Part shown: positions 1 to 12,086 of the stretch, in pieces
Layout: each line of letters begins with the position of its first letter
Position numbering within the stretch: the first letter of the stretch is position 1
Source of the DNA: Metallococcus carri
GTDB lineage: Bacteria; Actinomycetota; Actinomycetes; Actinomycetales; Dermatophilaceae
Assembly (NCBI RefSeq): GCF_011440275.1
Contig: NZ_JAAOIV010000002.1
Span: 248,001-312,000, forward strand
DNA length: 64,000 nt
Reading direction: 5' to 3'
Position numbers and translations under genes: made by a program
Notes under the pieces: model-generated
Told to the model about the DNA's origin: nothing
The model's input: the letters and a program-made list of their open reading frames with translations, nothing else
Database searches by the model: none

Positions 1-589
1 AGAACACTAGACCGAGGTTCTCCTGCAGTGGATAGGAGGTCAAAACGGCACCGGTTGTATCCACGACGCTAATGGCGTTCTGATCGAGCCATGCTTCCCA
101 CACATTTGGGTCCTTCTCGGGCGTCTGTGCGATCTCATGAAGCGTCAGCGCTGGCCCGCTGTTGCGTGCGCTTCTAGCTACCAGCTCCTTCACATTGCCC
201 GCGTAGTTTGCGCAGCTTTTGCAGGTACTCTTCGCCAACGGCTCAAGTTTGCCGGTCTCTGGCTTGCTCCCAGTTGAGTTGATCAATGCTAGGTAATACC
301 CCACGAACGCCTTTGCGCCGGCATCGGTGTGCTGACGTGCCGGCTCAGGTACCCCAGGAGCCCCCGCCGCAGTGTTCGACGACGTGGGAGCACTCGAACT
401 ACTCGCCGTGCTCGTCGGACTGGCCGTCGATGAACTCGAGGACGAGTTCGTCGACGTTGCCGAACTCGGAGGGGGCGGGCTCGATGTCGACCCCTTCGCC
501 CCGCCGGAACACCCCGACAGGGCGAGCGCGAACGTCAACGCGACAGCCACCGCGCCATACCTCTCTCGCGTGGCCTTCCTTGCACCCAT
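1..589 (-). CDS. DUF6318-like lipoprotein, 3' end cut off by window edge
   Basis: This reading frame opens at an ATG at 589 with GGAGGAGG about seven bases upstream, and runs off the window at base 1 (196 codons seen). The N-terminus is basic (RKATRER), followed by a hydrophobic stretch and a lipobox LSGC with the lipidated Cys at residue 27, so it is a lipoprotein on the outer face of the membrane. Residues about 30-75 are an almost pure Ser/Thr/Pro/Ala linker. A folded domain follows, beginning near AKAFVGYYLALIN and carrying a CKSC pair. The layout (lipobox, Ser-rich linker, F-x-x-YY segment, CxxC) matches what I remember of the actinobacterial DUF6318 family, whose function is unknown. 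Base composition is lower in GC than its neighbours in the second half. Lipoprotein assignment is firm, family name is tentative. Confidence 0.75.
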   Translation of the reverse strand, partial: MGARKATRERYGAVAVALTFALALSGCSGGAKGSTSSPPPPSSATSTNSSSSSSTASPTSTASSSSAPTSSNTAAGAPGVPEPARQHTDAGAKAFVGYYLALINSTGSKPETGKLEPLAKSTCKSCANYAGNVKELVARSARNSGPALTLHEIAQTPEKDPNVWEAWLDQNAISVVDTTGAVLTSYPLQENLGLVF

Positions 590-943
590 CGATGACCTCC
601 TCCAGCCCGCGCCGTGACGGAACGCCGGCCCTCCTCGGGTGAACGTCCCTCGATAGTGCCCACTTCGCACCCAAATGTCCTTGGCCACCAGAAATCTGTG
701 AGTAAGGACTTGGTCAAGACCGGAGTTATCCACAAGTGGTGGTGTCACGGATGTCCCGCAGGTCACATCTGTTACGGCTACGAGCGAAGACACCTCGGCG
801 GGGCCACCGTCGTCGTCCTTGAGCCGAACTGAGCGGAACTGAGCCGAGCCCGTATGCCGAGCCGCCTCGCCGCGCGCTCGCGCGGCGATAACCACCCGCT
901 CGCGCGGCGGCGACGGCCCGAGCAGCGACGAGGAGGCAAAGCG
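590..943. other. 354-bp gene-free stretch with one GC hairpin
   Basis: No convincing gene lies between the lipoprotein start and the ABC-F stop. A perfect 8-bp stem (CGCCGCGC, loop GCTC, GCGCGGCG) sits at 868-887 just beyond the ABC-F gene and may help end its transcript, although no T-run follows. A short direct duplication of CTGAGC(G/C)GA lies near 828-848. The lipoprotein promoter must be somewhere in 600-780 but I could not place it confidently. Confidence 0.5.
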
Positions 944-2542
944 TCAGGCGAGGGTGACCAGGTCCAGGTAGTCCGGACCCCATAGGTCTTCAACCCCGTC
1001 CGGCAGCAGCAGCACCCGTTCCGGTTCGAGCGCCTGCACCGCACCCTCGTCGTGGGTGACGAGGACGACGGCCCCGGCATACGCCCGGAGGGCACCGAGG
1101 ATCTCTTCGCGCGAGGCCGGGTCGAGGTTGTTGGTCGGCTCGTCGAGCAACAGCACGTTCGCCGCGGACACGACCAGCAGCGCGAGCGAGAGCCGGGTCT
1201 TCTCACCACCGGACAGCACCCGCGCCGGCTTCTCCACGTCGTCGCCGCTGAACAGGAACGAGCCGAGCACCTTGCGCACCTCGGTCTCCCCCAGATCCGG
1301 CGCCGCGGACTTCATGTTGTCCAGCACTGATCGCTCAAGGTCGAGGTTCTCGTGCTCCTGCGCGTAGTAACCGAGCTTGAGCCCGTGCCCCGGCTCGACC
1401 GCACCGGTGTCGGGAGTGTCGAGCCCGGACAGCAGCCGCAACAGCGTGGTCTTACCCGCACCGTTGAGCCCCAGCACGACGACCTTCGAGCCGCGATCGA
1501 TCGCCAGATCCACATCGGTGAAGATCTCCAACGACCCATACGACCGCGACAGTCCGGTGGCCCGCAAGGGCGTCTTGCCCGAGGGTGCGGGCGTCGGGAA
1601 CCGCAGCTTGGCCACCCGATCGTGCTGCCGCTCCCCCTCGACGCCAGCGAGCAACCGCTCGGCGCGACGCGCCATGTTCTGCGCGGCGGTGGCCTTGGTC
1701 GCCTTCGCGCGCATCTTGTCGGCCTGCGCGAGCAGCGCGGACGCCTTCTTCTGCGCATTCGCGAGCTCACGCCGTCGCCGCCGCTCATCGGTCTCGCGCT
1801 GCGCCAGATAGGCCTTCCACCCCACGTTGTAGATGTCGAGTTCGGACCGGTTGGCGTCCAGGTGGAACACCCGCGTCACCACCGTCTCGAGCATCTCCAC
1901 GTCGTGGCTGATGATGATCAGCCCACCCTTGTAGGCCTTGAGGTAATCGCGCAACCACAGGATCGAGTCGGCGTCCAGGTGGTTGGTCGGCTCGTCCAGC
2001 AGCAGCGTCTCGGCCCCGGAGAAGAGGATCCGCGCCAGCTCCACCCGCCGTCGCTGCCCGCCGGACAAGGTCTGCAGCGGCTGGTCAAGGATGCGCTCGG
2101 GCAAGCCGAGCGAGGACGCGATGGAGGCGGCCTCGGACTCGGCGGCATACCCGCCCTGCGCGGTGAACTCCGCGTCCAGCCGCGTGTACCGCTTCATCGC
2201 CTTATCCCGTATGCCGTCCTGCTCGCTGCCCATCTCCGCCTCGGCTTCGCGCAGTTGCCGCAGCACCGTGTCCAGGCCGCGGGCCGACAGGATGCGATGG
2301 CGCGCCAGCATCGTGAGGTCACCGGTGCGCGGGTCCTGCGGCAGGTAACCGACCTCGCCCGAGGTCGTCACCGTGCCCGCGGCGGGCAGCGCCTGACCGG
2401 CCAGCACCTTGGTGAGCGTGGTCTTGCCGGCGCCATTGCGGCCCACCAGTCCGACCCGGTCCCCGGGTGCCACCCGGAAGCTCGCACCCTCCAGCAGCAG
2501 CCGCGAGCCCGCGCGCAGTTCAATCGCCTGGGCGGTGATCAT
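944..2542 (-). CDS. ABC-F family ATPase (ribosome-associated type)
   Basis: A 532-residue soluble protein with two ABC ATPase cassettes and no membrane segment. The first cassette has Walker A GRNGAGKTT (34-42), signature LSGGQ (159-163) and Walker B LLLDEPTNHLD (180-190). The second has GLNGAGKTT (358-366), LSGGEK (443-448) and LLLDEPTNNLD (464-474). Between them, about 245-300, lies an Arg/Lys/Ala-rich linker typical of the P-site interaction motif by which ABC-F proteins probe the ribosomal E site. Members act as translation factors or confer ribosomal antibiotic protection; nothing here tells which. It is transcribed alone, divergent from the metallopeptidase gene, with ATG preceded by GAGGAG. 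Confidence 0.9.
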   Translation of the reverse strand: MITAQAIELRAGSRLLLEGASFRVAPGDRVGLVGRNGAGKTTLTKVLAGQALPAAGTVTTSGEVGYLPQDPRTGDLTMLARHRILSARGLDTVLRQLREAEAEMGSEQDGIRDKAMKRYTRLDAEFTAQGGYAAESEAASIASSLGLPERILDQPLQTLSGGQRRRVELARILFSGAETLLLDEPTNHLDADSILWLRDYLKAYKGGLIIISHDVEMLETVVTRVFHLDANRSELDIYNVGWKAYLAQRETDERRRRRELANAQKKASALLAQADKMRAKATKATAAQNMARRAERLLAGVEGERQHDRVAKLRFPTPAPSGKTPLRATGLSRSYGSLEIFTDVDLAIDRGSKVVVLGLNGAGKTTLLRLLSGLDTPDTGAVEPGHGLKLGYYAQEHENLDLERSVLDNMKSAAPDLGETEVRKVLGSFLFSGDDVEKPARVLSGGEKTRLSLALLVVSAANVLLLDEPTNNLDPASREEILGALRAYAGAVVLVTHDEGAVQALEPERVLLLPDGVEDLWGPDYLDLVTLA

Positions 2543-2645
2543 TGCTCGCGCACTCCTCGTCGGTCGGCCGTCCAGGCCAGGGTGGATGGTTCGAATCGTG
2601 ACCAGCCACTGCGGGCATCAACGGCACAGCACCGGTCCAGCGGGC

Positions 2646-2710
2646 TAGTCTACGGGTCGGCAGTGGCGCGGGGCTCCCCCATTTCCCGCACCCCGACGCA
2701 AGGGCGGAGG
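2646..2710 (+). promoter_or_regulatory. probable promoter and RBS of the metallopeptidase gene
   Basis: TAGTCT at 2646-2651 resembles an actinobacterial -10 hexamer and is followed about 60 bases later by a GGAGG ribosome site at 2706-2710 before the GTG start. The 173-bp space is shared with the divergent ABC-F gene. Confidence 0.4.
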
Positions 2711-2715
2711 ACCCC

Positions 2716-3681
2716 GTGACGTTCAACGACAACGCTCAACTCGACACCTCACAGGTGCAGAGCGGTGGCGGTTCCGGCGGTGGCGGGATGGCCCCTGGCG
2801 GCATCGCCGTCGGTGGCGGCATCGGCGGCCTGATCCTGATGATCTTGATGGTGCTCTTCGGTGGCAACCTCACCGGGAGCGATCCCAACAGCGGCGGCAG
2901 CGGGTTGCCCTATGACCCCAACGACACCTCCCAGATCGACAGTGGCAACGCCGGCGCTGCCGGTGGTTCGGACCCGGTGCAGCAGGCCATCGACCAGTGC
3001 AAGACCGGCGCCGACGCCAACAAGGACGACACCTGCCGCGTGGTCGGCACCGTCAACTCGGTGCAGTACTACTGGGCCCAGTACCTGCCCAAATACGGCA
3101 AGCAGTACACCAAGGCTCCGACGGTGATGTTCCGCGGCAGCACGTCTTCCGGCTGCGGCACCGCCAGCTCCGCGATGGGCCCGTTCTACTGCCCGCTCGA
3201 CAAGAAGGTCTACCTCGACACCGGGTTCTTCGGCGAACTCACCAGCAAGTACGGCGCGAATGGCGGCCCGCTCGCCCAGGAATACGTCCTGGCCCACGAA
3301 TACGGTCACCACGTCCAGGACATCCTCGGTCTGCTCGGCCGGGCTCAGCAGGACCAGCAAGGCGCCGACTCCGCCTCGGTGCGCACCGAGCTGCAGGCCG
3401 ACTGCTTCGCCGGCATGTGGGTGAAGGACGCCACCACCACCAAGGACGCCAACGGCAACACGCTGCTCAAGTCGGTCACCCAGCAGGACATCACCGACGC
3501 CCTCTCGGCGGCTGCCGCGGTCGGCGACGACCGCATCCAGCAGAAGGCGCAGGGCCGCGTCACCCCGGAGACCTGGACGCACGGCTCGGCCAAGGCCCGT
3601 CAGTACTGGTTCACCCAGGGTTACACGACCGGCGACATCAACAAATGCAACACCTTCGACGCCACTGACCTGAACCAATAA
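2716..3681 (+). CDS. neutral zinc metallopeptidase (YpfJ family)
   Basis: The 321-residue product starts with a GTG five bases after GGAGG. It has a Gly-rich N-terminus, one membrane segment (about 31-49, rich in Gly/Leu/Ile/Met), and an extracytoplasmic domain. The zinc site is HEYGH at 194-198, in the context LAHEYGHHVQ, and the downstream TELQADCFAGMW segment supplies the conserved Glu typical of the YpfJ/putative neutral zinc metallopeptidase family (Pfam PF04228). Four or more Cys in the outer domain could form disulfides. Substrates of the family are unknown. It appears monocistronic, bounded by a divergent promoter and a strong terminator. Confidence 0.85.
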   Translation: MTFNDNAQLDTSQVQSGGGSGGGGMAPGGIAVGGGIGGLILMILMVLFGGNLTGSDPNSGGSGLPYDPNDTSQIDSGNAGAAGGSDPVQQAIDQCKTGADANKDDTCRVVGTVNSVQYYWAQYLPKYGKQYTKAPTVMFRGSTSSGCGTASSAMGPFYCPLDKKVYLDTGFFGELTSKYGANGGPLAQEYVLAHEYGHHVQDILGLLGRAQQDQQGADSASVRTELQADCFAGMWVKDATTTKDANGNTLLKSVTQQDITDALSAAAAVGDDRIQQKAQGRVTPETWTHGSAKARQYWFTQGYTTGDINKCNTFDATDLNQ

Positions 3682-3702
3682 AGCGCGTTCAGCCGGTATG
3701 AC

Positions 3703-3735
3703 GGCGGGCGGCCCCAGCGGGGTCGCCCGCCGTTT
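3703..3735 (+). terminator. strong intrinsic terminator after the metallopeptidase gene
   Basis: GGCGGGCGGCCCC (3703-3715) pairs with GGGGTCGCCCGCC (3719-3731) around a 3-base AGC loop, a 13-bp stem with one G-T pair, followed by GTTT. It starts 22 bases after the stop codon. Confidence 0.8.
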
Positions 3736-3890
3736 CCGTGTCGCCGACGTGACCTTTCTCGCCTCCGAATGATTTGAGAACTAACCATTGCTTTGGCAAG
3801 GTAGACCCTTGGGCCTCGAGTTGGACGCTCGTTCAAGAGCCGTCCTGGCCGGGGCGTCCGTCATCCTCAATATGGAAGCGAGGCGACAAC

Positions 3891-5738
3891 GTGTCGACCA
3901 CGAGCACTTCCCGCTCGACCGACCAACCCGATCGCAACAGCGCCCACCAACTGCTGGAGGGGCTGCACTCGGCTCCTGAGCCGAAGCACCCGCCGAAGTT
4001 CGGCATGGACAAGGTCCTATTCGCCGTCACCGGCATCATCGCGATCGCGTTCGTGGTGTGGGGTCTGGTGTCACCCGCCGGGCTCGGCACCGTGTCCGGC
4101 GATACGCTGAGCTGGACGATGCGCTCGGCGGACTGGCTGTTCGTGCTGCTGGCGTCGGTCTTCGTGGTCTTCGCCATCTGGCTGGCCGCCAGCCGATTCG
4201 GGTCCATCCCGCTCGGTGGCGACAACGAGAAGCCGGAGTTCTCCACGATCTCGTGGGTCGCGATGATGTTCAGCGCCGGCATGGGCATCGGCCTGATGTT
4301 CTATGGCGTCTCCGAGCCGCTCACCGACTTCGTCTCCCCCGTGCCGGACAGCGGCGTCACCCCGCAGAGCCGGGAGGCCATGCGCGAGGCGATGGCCACC
4401 ACGCTGTTCCACTGGACGCTGCACCCCTGGGCGATCTATGCCGTCGTCGGCATCGCGATCGCCTACGGCACCTTCCGCAAGGGCCGCACCCAGCTGATCT
4501 CCTCGGCCTTCCGCTCGTTGCTCGGCCGGCGCGTCGACGGTCCGATCGGCAAGGTCATCGATGGTCTGGCGATCTTCGCCACGCTGTTCGGCTCATCGGC
4601 CTCCCTCGGCCTCGGTGCCTTGCAGATCTCGGCCGGTATGCAGTCGGTCGGCTGGGTCGACAAGATCAGCAGCTTCGGTCTGGTCGCGATCATCGTGGTG
4701 CTGACGATCTGCTTCATCCTGTCCGCCGTGTCCGGTGTCGCCCGCGGCATCCAGTGGCTGTCCAACATCAACATGGTGCTGGCCTTGGTGCTCGCGCTGT
4801 TCGTCTTCCTCGTCGGACCGAGCGTGTTCATCCTGGACATGGTCCCGACCGCCCTCGGCACGTATGCCGCTGACCTGCCCGAGATGGCCTCGCGCACCCA
4901 GGCCTCCGGGGACGCCGCACTCGCGAAGTGGCTGTCGACCTGGACGGTCTTTTACTGGGCCTGGTGGATCAGCTGGACGCCCTTCGTCGGCATGTTCATC
5001 GCGCGCATCAGCCGCGGCCGCACCATCCGCCAGTTCGTGACCGGCGTGCTGCTCGTGCCGAGCGTGGTGTCGCTGCTGTGGTTCGCCATCTTCGGTGGCG
5101 CGGCCATCAACCAGCAGATGAGCACCAAGGACCTGGTTGGCAAGGACGGCGCGGTCGACGCCAACGCCGCGCTCTTCCAGCTGCTCGGCCACTACCCGCT
5201 GGCGACGATCTCGACCTTCGTGGTGATGTTCCTAGTGGCGATCTTCTTCGTCTCCGGTGCGGACGCCGCCTCGATCGTCATGGGCACGCTCTCCGAGCGG
5301 GGCACCATCGAGCCGACCCGTAAGACGGTGATCTTCTGGGGTGTGCTCACCGGTGCGGTCGCCGCGGTCATGCTGATCGTCGGTCTGCACGAAGGCGACC
5401 CAGCCGCGGCCCTCACCTCGCTGCAGAACATCACCATCGTCTCGGCCCTGCCGTTCGTCATCGTGATGGCGTTGATGTGCTGGGCCCTGGTGAAGGATCT
5501 GCGCGAGGACCCGATGATGCGTCGCGCCGAACTCGGTCAGCAGCTGGTCGAGCAGGCCGTCATCGACGGCGTCACCGAGCACGGTCACGACGAACTCGTC
5601 CTCGTCATCGAGGAGAACGAGTCGCGCACTGAGCACATCGGTGGCACCGAGGCGACGGTCAGCCGGGCCCGGGTCGTCGACGCCCGCCCGAAGCAGGACG
5701 CCGACACCCGCTCGCAGCACGGCGCCGACACCCGCTGA
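3891..5738 (+). CDS. BCCT family osmolyte (betaine/choline/carnitine) transporter
   Basis: This 615-residue protein has a hydrophilic N-terminus, twelve expected membrane segments and a long acidic C-terminal tail. Diagnostic BCCT sequences are GMGIGLMFYGVSEPL in the early part and WAWWISWTPFVGMFIARIS, which contains the conserved Trp-rich TM8 substrate site. BCCT carriers take up glycine betaine, choline or similar quaternary amines with Na+ or H+, mostly under osmotic stress. I chose the GTG at 3891 (GGAAGCGAGG upstream); the frame stays open back to 3774 but that extension looks non-coding. The last residues are a repetitive DADTRSQHGADTR tail that merges into a 24-nt DNA repeat spanning the stop codon. 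Exact substrate cannot be told. Confidence 0.88.
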   Translation: MSTTSTSRSTDQPDRNSAHQLLEGLHSAPEPKHPPKFGMDKVLFAVTGIIAIAFVVWGLVSPAGLGTVSGDTLSWTMRSADWLFVLLASVFVVFAIWLAASRFGSIPLGGDNEKPEFSTISWVAMMFSAGMGIGLMFYGVSEPLTDFVSPVPDSGVTPQSREAMREAMATTLFHWTLHPWAIYAVVGIAIAYGTFRKGRTQLISSAFRSLLGRRVDGPIGKVIDGLAIFATLFGSSASLGLGALQISAGMQSVGWVDKISSFGLVAIIVVLTICFILSAVSGVARGIQWLSNINMVLALVLALFVFLVGPSVFILDMVPTALGTYAADLPEMASRTQASGDAALAKWLSTWTVFYWAWWISWTPFVGMFIARISRGRTIRQFVTGVLLVPSVVSLLWFAIFGGAAINQQMSTKDLVGKDGAVDANAALFQLLGHYPLATISTFVVMFLVAIFFVSGADAASIVMGTLSERGTIEPTRKTVIFWGVLTGAVAAVMLIVGLHEGDPAAALTSLQNITIVSALPFVIVMALMCWALVKDLREDPMMRRAELGQQLVEQAVIDGVTEHGHDELVLVIEENESRTEHIGGTEATVSRARVVDARPKQDADTRSQHGADTR

Positions 5739-5791
5739 ACCAGGACACCCGACACCCGCTGAACCAGGACACCCGACACCCGCTGAACCCA
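5736..5791 (+). repeat. family F: 24-nt tandem repeat starting at the BCCT stop codon
   Basis: The unit begins with the stop codon itself (TGAACCAGGACACCCGAC and six more bases) at 5736 and recurs at 5760 and, partially, at 5784. A degenerate version lies just upstream inside the gene (GCCGACACCCGC). The unit length is a multiple of three. Confidence 0.85.
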
Positions 5792-5803
5792 TCGGGTATG
5801 CCG

Positions 5804-5846
5804 CGACGCGCCGAGGAGACACGTTCTCCTCGGCGCGTCGTGTGTC
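5804..5846. terminator. 16-bp perfect-stem terminator after the BCCT gene
   Basis: Bases 5804-5819 and 5825-5840 form a perfect 16-bp stem with the 5-base loop CACGT, followed by TGTGTC. The genes on either side converge, so it may work in both directions. Confidence 0.75.
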
Positions 5847-5855
5847 ACCCCGCCC

Positions 5856-6002
5856 CGCGAAACGTCAGTAATGCCTCGCGAAGCGTCACTAAATCCCCGC
5901 GAAACGTCACTAGATCCTCGCGAAACGTCACCAGTGCCTCGCGAAACGTCAGTAATGCCTCGCGAAGCGTCACCAGATCCTCGCGAAGCGTCAGCAGATC
6001 CG
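5856..6002. repeat. family A, locus 1: seven 21-nt direct repeats
   Basis: Seven consecutive 21-base units each start CGCGAA(A/G)CGTCA and end with a variable AGATCC or AATGCC part. The same 21-nt unit recurs at 55200-55295 and, inverted, at 59479-59579. It lies between convergent genes (BCCT transporter and sufT). The period equals two helical turns. Confidence 0.92.
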
Positions 6003-6006
6003 TCGC

Positions 6007-6218
6007 GAGGCGCACAAAACGCCCAAGTGGGCAATCCGCGCCAATCCCCGACCCGGTGAGGCGCACAAAACGCCCAACTGGGCAATCCGCGCCAGCGCCC
6101 GGCCCGGCGAGGCGCACAAAACGCCCAACTGGGCAATCCGCGCCAGCGCCCGGCCCGGCGAGGCGCACAAAACGCCCAACTGGGCAATCCGCGCCAGCGC
6201 CCGACCCGGCGAGGCGCA
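6007..6218. repeat. family B, locus 1: four 51-nt repeats with terminator-like hairpins
   Basis: Units start at 6007, 6058, 6109 and 6160, with a fragment from 6211. Each holds the imperfect palindrome GCCCAACTGGGC (GCCCAAGTGGGC in the first). Read on the minus strand each unit gives a GC stem followed by GTTTTGTGCGCC, so the array is a series of terminator-like hairpins directly downstream of sufT. The core matches the 12-copy array at 16615-17226, which has the same 51-nt period but different spacer sequence. Confidence 0.9.
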
Positions 6219-6228
6219 GACAAAGGCC

Positions 6229-6555
6229 TCAGACGTTGAAGCCCAACGCCCGCAGCTGCTCGCGGCCGTCGTCGGTGATCTTGTCCGGGCCCCACGGCGG
6301 CATCCACACCCAGTTGATGCGGTGCCCCTTGACCAGACCCTCGAGCGCCTGCGCGGTCTGGTCCTCGATGACGTCGGTCAGCGGACAGGCCGCCGACGTG
6401 AGCGTCATGTCGATGACCGCGTGAGCGTCGGGGTCGACGGTGATGCCGTAGACCAGGCCGAGGTCCACGACATTGATGCCGAGCTCGGGGTCGACCACGT
6501 CACGCATGGCCTCCTCGACGTCGGCGACATTCGGCGGGGTTGCGGTGTCGGTCAT
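6229..6555 (-). CDS. sufT: SufT-like iron-sulfur assembly factor (MIP18/DUF59 family)
   Basis: The 108-residue protein starts at the ATG at 6555, which overlaps the sufU stop by four bases (ATGA). It is a single DUF59/MIP18-like domain with the conserved DPELGINVVDLGLVYG segment near the N-terminus and a TSAACPL segment holding the conserved Cys. Members help mature Fe-S proteins. It is the last gene of the suf operon, as in Mycobacterium tuberculosis (Rv1466), and is followed by the family B hairpin array. Confidence 0.88.
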   Translation of the reverse strand: MTDTATPPNVADVEEAMRDVVDPELGINVVDLGLVYGITVDPDAHAVIDMTLTSAACPLTDVIEDQTAQALEGLVKGHRINWVWMPPWGPDKITDDGREQLRALGFNV

Positions 6556-7003
6556 CGCTGTCCTCCAACGGTCGAGATGTCCACGCCGGCTCGCACCAGC
6601 GCGTCGGTGTATGCCGCCCACGGCAGCAGTGCGCATTTGACCCGGGCCGGGTATTTCGCCACGCCCGCGAGCGCGACCCCGTCGCCGATGACTTCCTCGT
6701 CGCCGGGGTCCTGTCCCTTGCTGGTCAACATGGCGCGCATCGCCTCGTAGGTCGAGAGCGACTCCTCCACCGAGAAGCCGATGACCTCCTCGGCGAGGAT
6801 CGACGCCGACGCGACCGAGATCGAGCAGCCCTGCGCGTCATAGGAGACGTCCTTGACCTCGTCACCGTCGACGTGCACGCGCACGGTCACCTCGTCGCCG
6901 CAGGTGGTGTTGACGTGGTGCGCCTCGCCCTCGAAGGGCTCGCGCAGACCGGCGTGCTGCGGCCGCTTGGAGTGGTCGAGGATCAACTGCTGGTAGAGAT
7001 CCA

Positions 7004-7004
<1 letters not shown>
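6552..7004 (-). CDS. sufU: SufU-type sulfur-transfer/scaffold protein
   Basis: 150 residues starting MDLYQQLILDH, the classic SufU/IscU-like start. The three conserved Cys are at 35 (TTCGDE), 60 (AQGCSIS) and 124 (RVKCALLPW). Gram-positive SufU binds zinc and receives the sulfane sulfur from SufS. The ATG overlaps the last base of the sufS stop, so translation is coupled. The frame is open further upstream but that part is antisense-like and lies inside sufS. Confidence 0.92.
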
Positions 7005-9065
<2,061 letters not shown>

Positions 9066-9097
9066 AGCTTTTCGTCTCTTCTTTCTCGTATGTCGGG

Positions 9098-9415
9098 TCA
9101 GTCGGCGAGGCGCACGAAGACATCGTCGCCATCGATACGCACGGTGTGGACGGCGACCGGCTGGGTCGCGGGCAGGCCGGTCGGTTCACCGGTCTGCAGG
9201 TCGAAGCGGGACCCGTGCAGCCAGCACTCGATCGTGCAGCCGTCGACCTCCCCTTCGGCGAGGCTCACGTTGGCGTGCGAGCAGGTGTCGTCGATCGCCC
9301 GCACCCCGCAGTCGCTGGTGCGCACGATCGCGACGCGCCGGCCGTCGAAGTCGGCCACCACCGGAGAGTTCTCCGGCAGTTGGTCGAGCGTGCACACCTT
9401 CACGAAGTCACTCAC
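9098..9415 (-). CDS. Rieske-type ferredoxin subunit in the suf operon
   Basis: A 105-residue soluble Rieske [2Fe-2S] protein with ligands C45-x-H47 (CSHANVSL) and C64-x-x-H67 (CWLHGS). It resembles the ferredoxin components of non-heme dioxygenases (bphF/nirD-like), yet no oxygenase is near. Its start overlaps the sufD stop by four bases. Such a gene between sufD and sufC is common in actinobacteria and is thought to serve electron supply or as a client; its role is not proven. Confidence 0.9.
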   Translation of the reverse strand: MSDFVKVCTLDQLPENSPVVADFDGRRVAIVRTSDCGVRAIDDTCSHANVSLAEGEVDGCTIECWLHGSRFDLQTGEPTGLPATQPVAVHTVRIDGDDVFVRLAD

Positions 9416-10608
9416 GATCCGGTCGCTGCCAACTCGGCTTCAATAGCCGCCATCAGCGTGTCCACAACTTCGGGCACCCCGATCCTGGCGACGATGTCGG
9501 CGAAGAAGCCGCGCACCACCAGCTTGCGCGCCTCGGCCTCGGGGATGCCACGAGCCATCAGGTAGAACAACTGCTCGTCGTCGAACCGCCCGGTCGAGGA
9601 GGCGTGCCCCGCGCCGGCGATCTCGCCGGTCTCGATCTCGAGGTTCGGCACCGAGTCGGCGCGCGCACCATCGGTGAGCACCAGGTTGCGGTTGAGCTCG
9701 TAGGTCTCGATGCCCTCCGCCTCCTTGCGGATCAGCACGTCGCCGACCCACACGGTGTGCGCGGTGTCGCCCTGCAGGGCGCCCTTGTAGGTCACCAGCG
9801 AGGTGCAGCGCGGCGCGTTGTGGTCCACGAAGGACCGGTGCTCCAGGTGCTGACCGGCGTCGGCGAAGTAGACCCCGAGCAGGGTCGCCTCGCCGCCGGG
9901 TCCGGCATACCGCACGTTGCTGTTGACCCGCACGATCGCGCCACCGAGGGTCACCGCGATGTGGCGGTATGCCGCGTCGCGCCCCACGAGCGCGTCGTGC
10001 TGCCCCAGGTGGTGGGCGTCGTCCTCCCACTGCTGCAGGGTGACCACGGTGAGGTTGGCCCCGTCGCCGACGATGACCTCGAGGTTGCCGGTGTGCTCGG
10101 CGCTGCCGGTGTGCTCCAGGATCACCAGGCCCTGAGAGTGCGGCCCCGCCTCGAGCACGTAATGCGCATTGGACCGGCGACCGGCGCCGTTGCCGTGGAT
10201 GCGCAGCCGCAGCGGCTCGTCATACACCGTGTCCGCGGCGAGCTTGAGGTGCAGCGCCTGGTCGGTGTTGGCCGAGGCCACGACCGCGGCCCGGTCGGCC
10301 GGCACCAGCACGGTGCCGCGCGGCGCGGCGCCCGGCCCGAGCGGCTCGGCGAGCACGGCCTCGACCTCGGTCGCGTCGAAGGTCGCAGCGGGGTCACCCT
10401 CACGGTCATCGGTCGGGGTGTCGCTGAAGACATTCCCCAACCGGTCGACCGGCGTGAACCGCCACTCCTCCTCCCGGCCGTGCGGCACCGGGAAGTCGGC
10501 CACTTCGAAGGACGTGCGGCGCTCGGCACGGGACTGGTCGGGGACATAAGCCGCAGCCGGGTCGACGTGACCCGCGGCCTGGTTGCGCTCGGGGGTGATG
10601 AGCGTCAT
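9412..10608 (-). CDS. sufD: Fe-S assembly scaffold subunit SufD
   Basis: 398 residues of the SufB/SufD beta-helix family, with the C-terminal ASSTGRFDDEQLFYLMARGI segment typical of SufD. It pairs with SufB in the SufBC2D scaffold. It lacks the SufB-specific N-terminal part. The ATG is preceded by AAGGAG. The 59-bp gap to sufB holds a fragment of the family C repeat attached to the sufB stop. Confidence 0.94.
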   Translation of the reverse strand: MTLITPERNQAAGHVDPAAAYVPDQSRAERRTSFEVADFPVPHGREEEWRFTPVDRLGNVFSDTPTDDREGDPAATFDATEVEAVLAEPLGPGAAPRGTVLVPADRAAVVASANTDQALHLKLAADTVYDEPLRLRIHGNGAGRRSNAHYVLEAGPHSQGLVILEHTGSAEHTGNLEVIVGDGANLTVVTLQQWEDDAHHLGQHDALVGRDAAYRHIAVTLGGAIVRVNSNVRYAGPGGEATLLGVYFADAGQHLEHRSFVDHNAPRCTSLVTYKGALQGDTAHTVWVGDVLIRKEAEGIETYELNRNLVLTDGARADSVPNLEIETGEIAGAGHASSTGRFDDEQLFYLMARGIPEAEARKLVVRGFFADIVARIGVPEVVDTLMAAIEAELAATGS

Positions 10609-10640
10609 CTAACGGAATCTCCTTGGGGCAGAAGCGAATT

Positions 10641-10667
10641 CGAGGACGATCGGAGAACTTCGTGGGG
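10641..10667 (-). repeat. family C, locus 1: truncated copy abutting the sufB stop codon
   Basis: On the minus strand, the TAA stop of sufB (10670-10668) is followed at once by CCCCACGAAGTTCTCCG, the first part of the 46-nt palindromic element seen whole at 25160-25205 and 33755-33800. The closing arm is missing, so it is a decayed or partial copy. Confidence 0.8.

Positions 10668-12082
<1,415 letters not shown>

Positions 12083-12086
<4 letters not shown>

Noticed and set aside
614-832. Small plus-strand frame of 72 codons in the first gap
   Set aside because: No ribosome site, no family likeness, and it is in a gap that must hold the lipoprotein promoter on the other strand.
2590-2620. GGTTCGAATC looks like a tRNA T-loop
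   Set aside because: No matching T-stem, anticodon arm or acceptor stem could be drawn around it.
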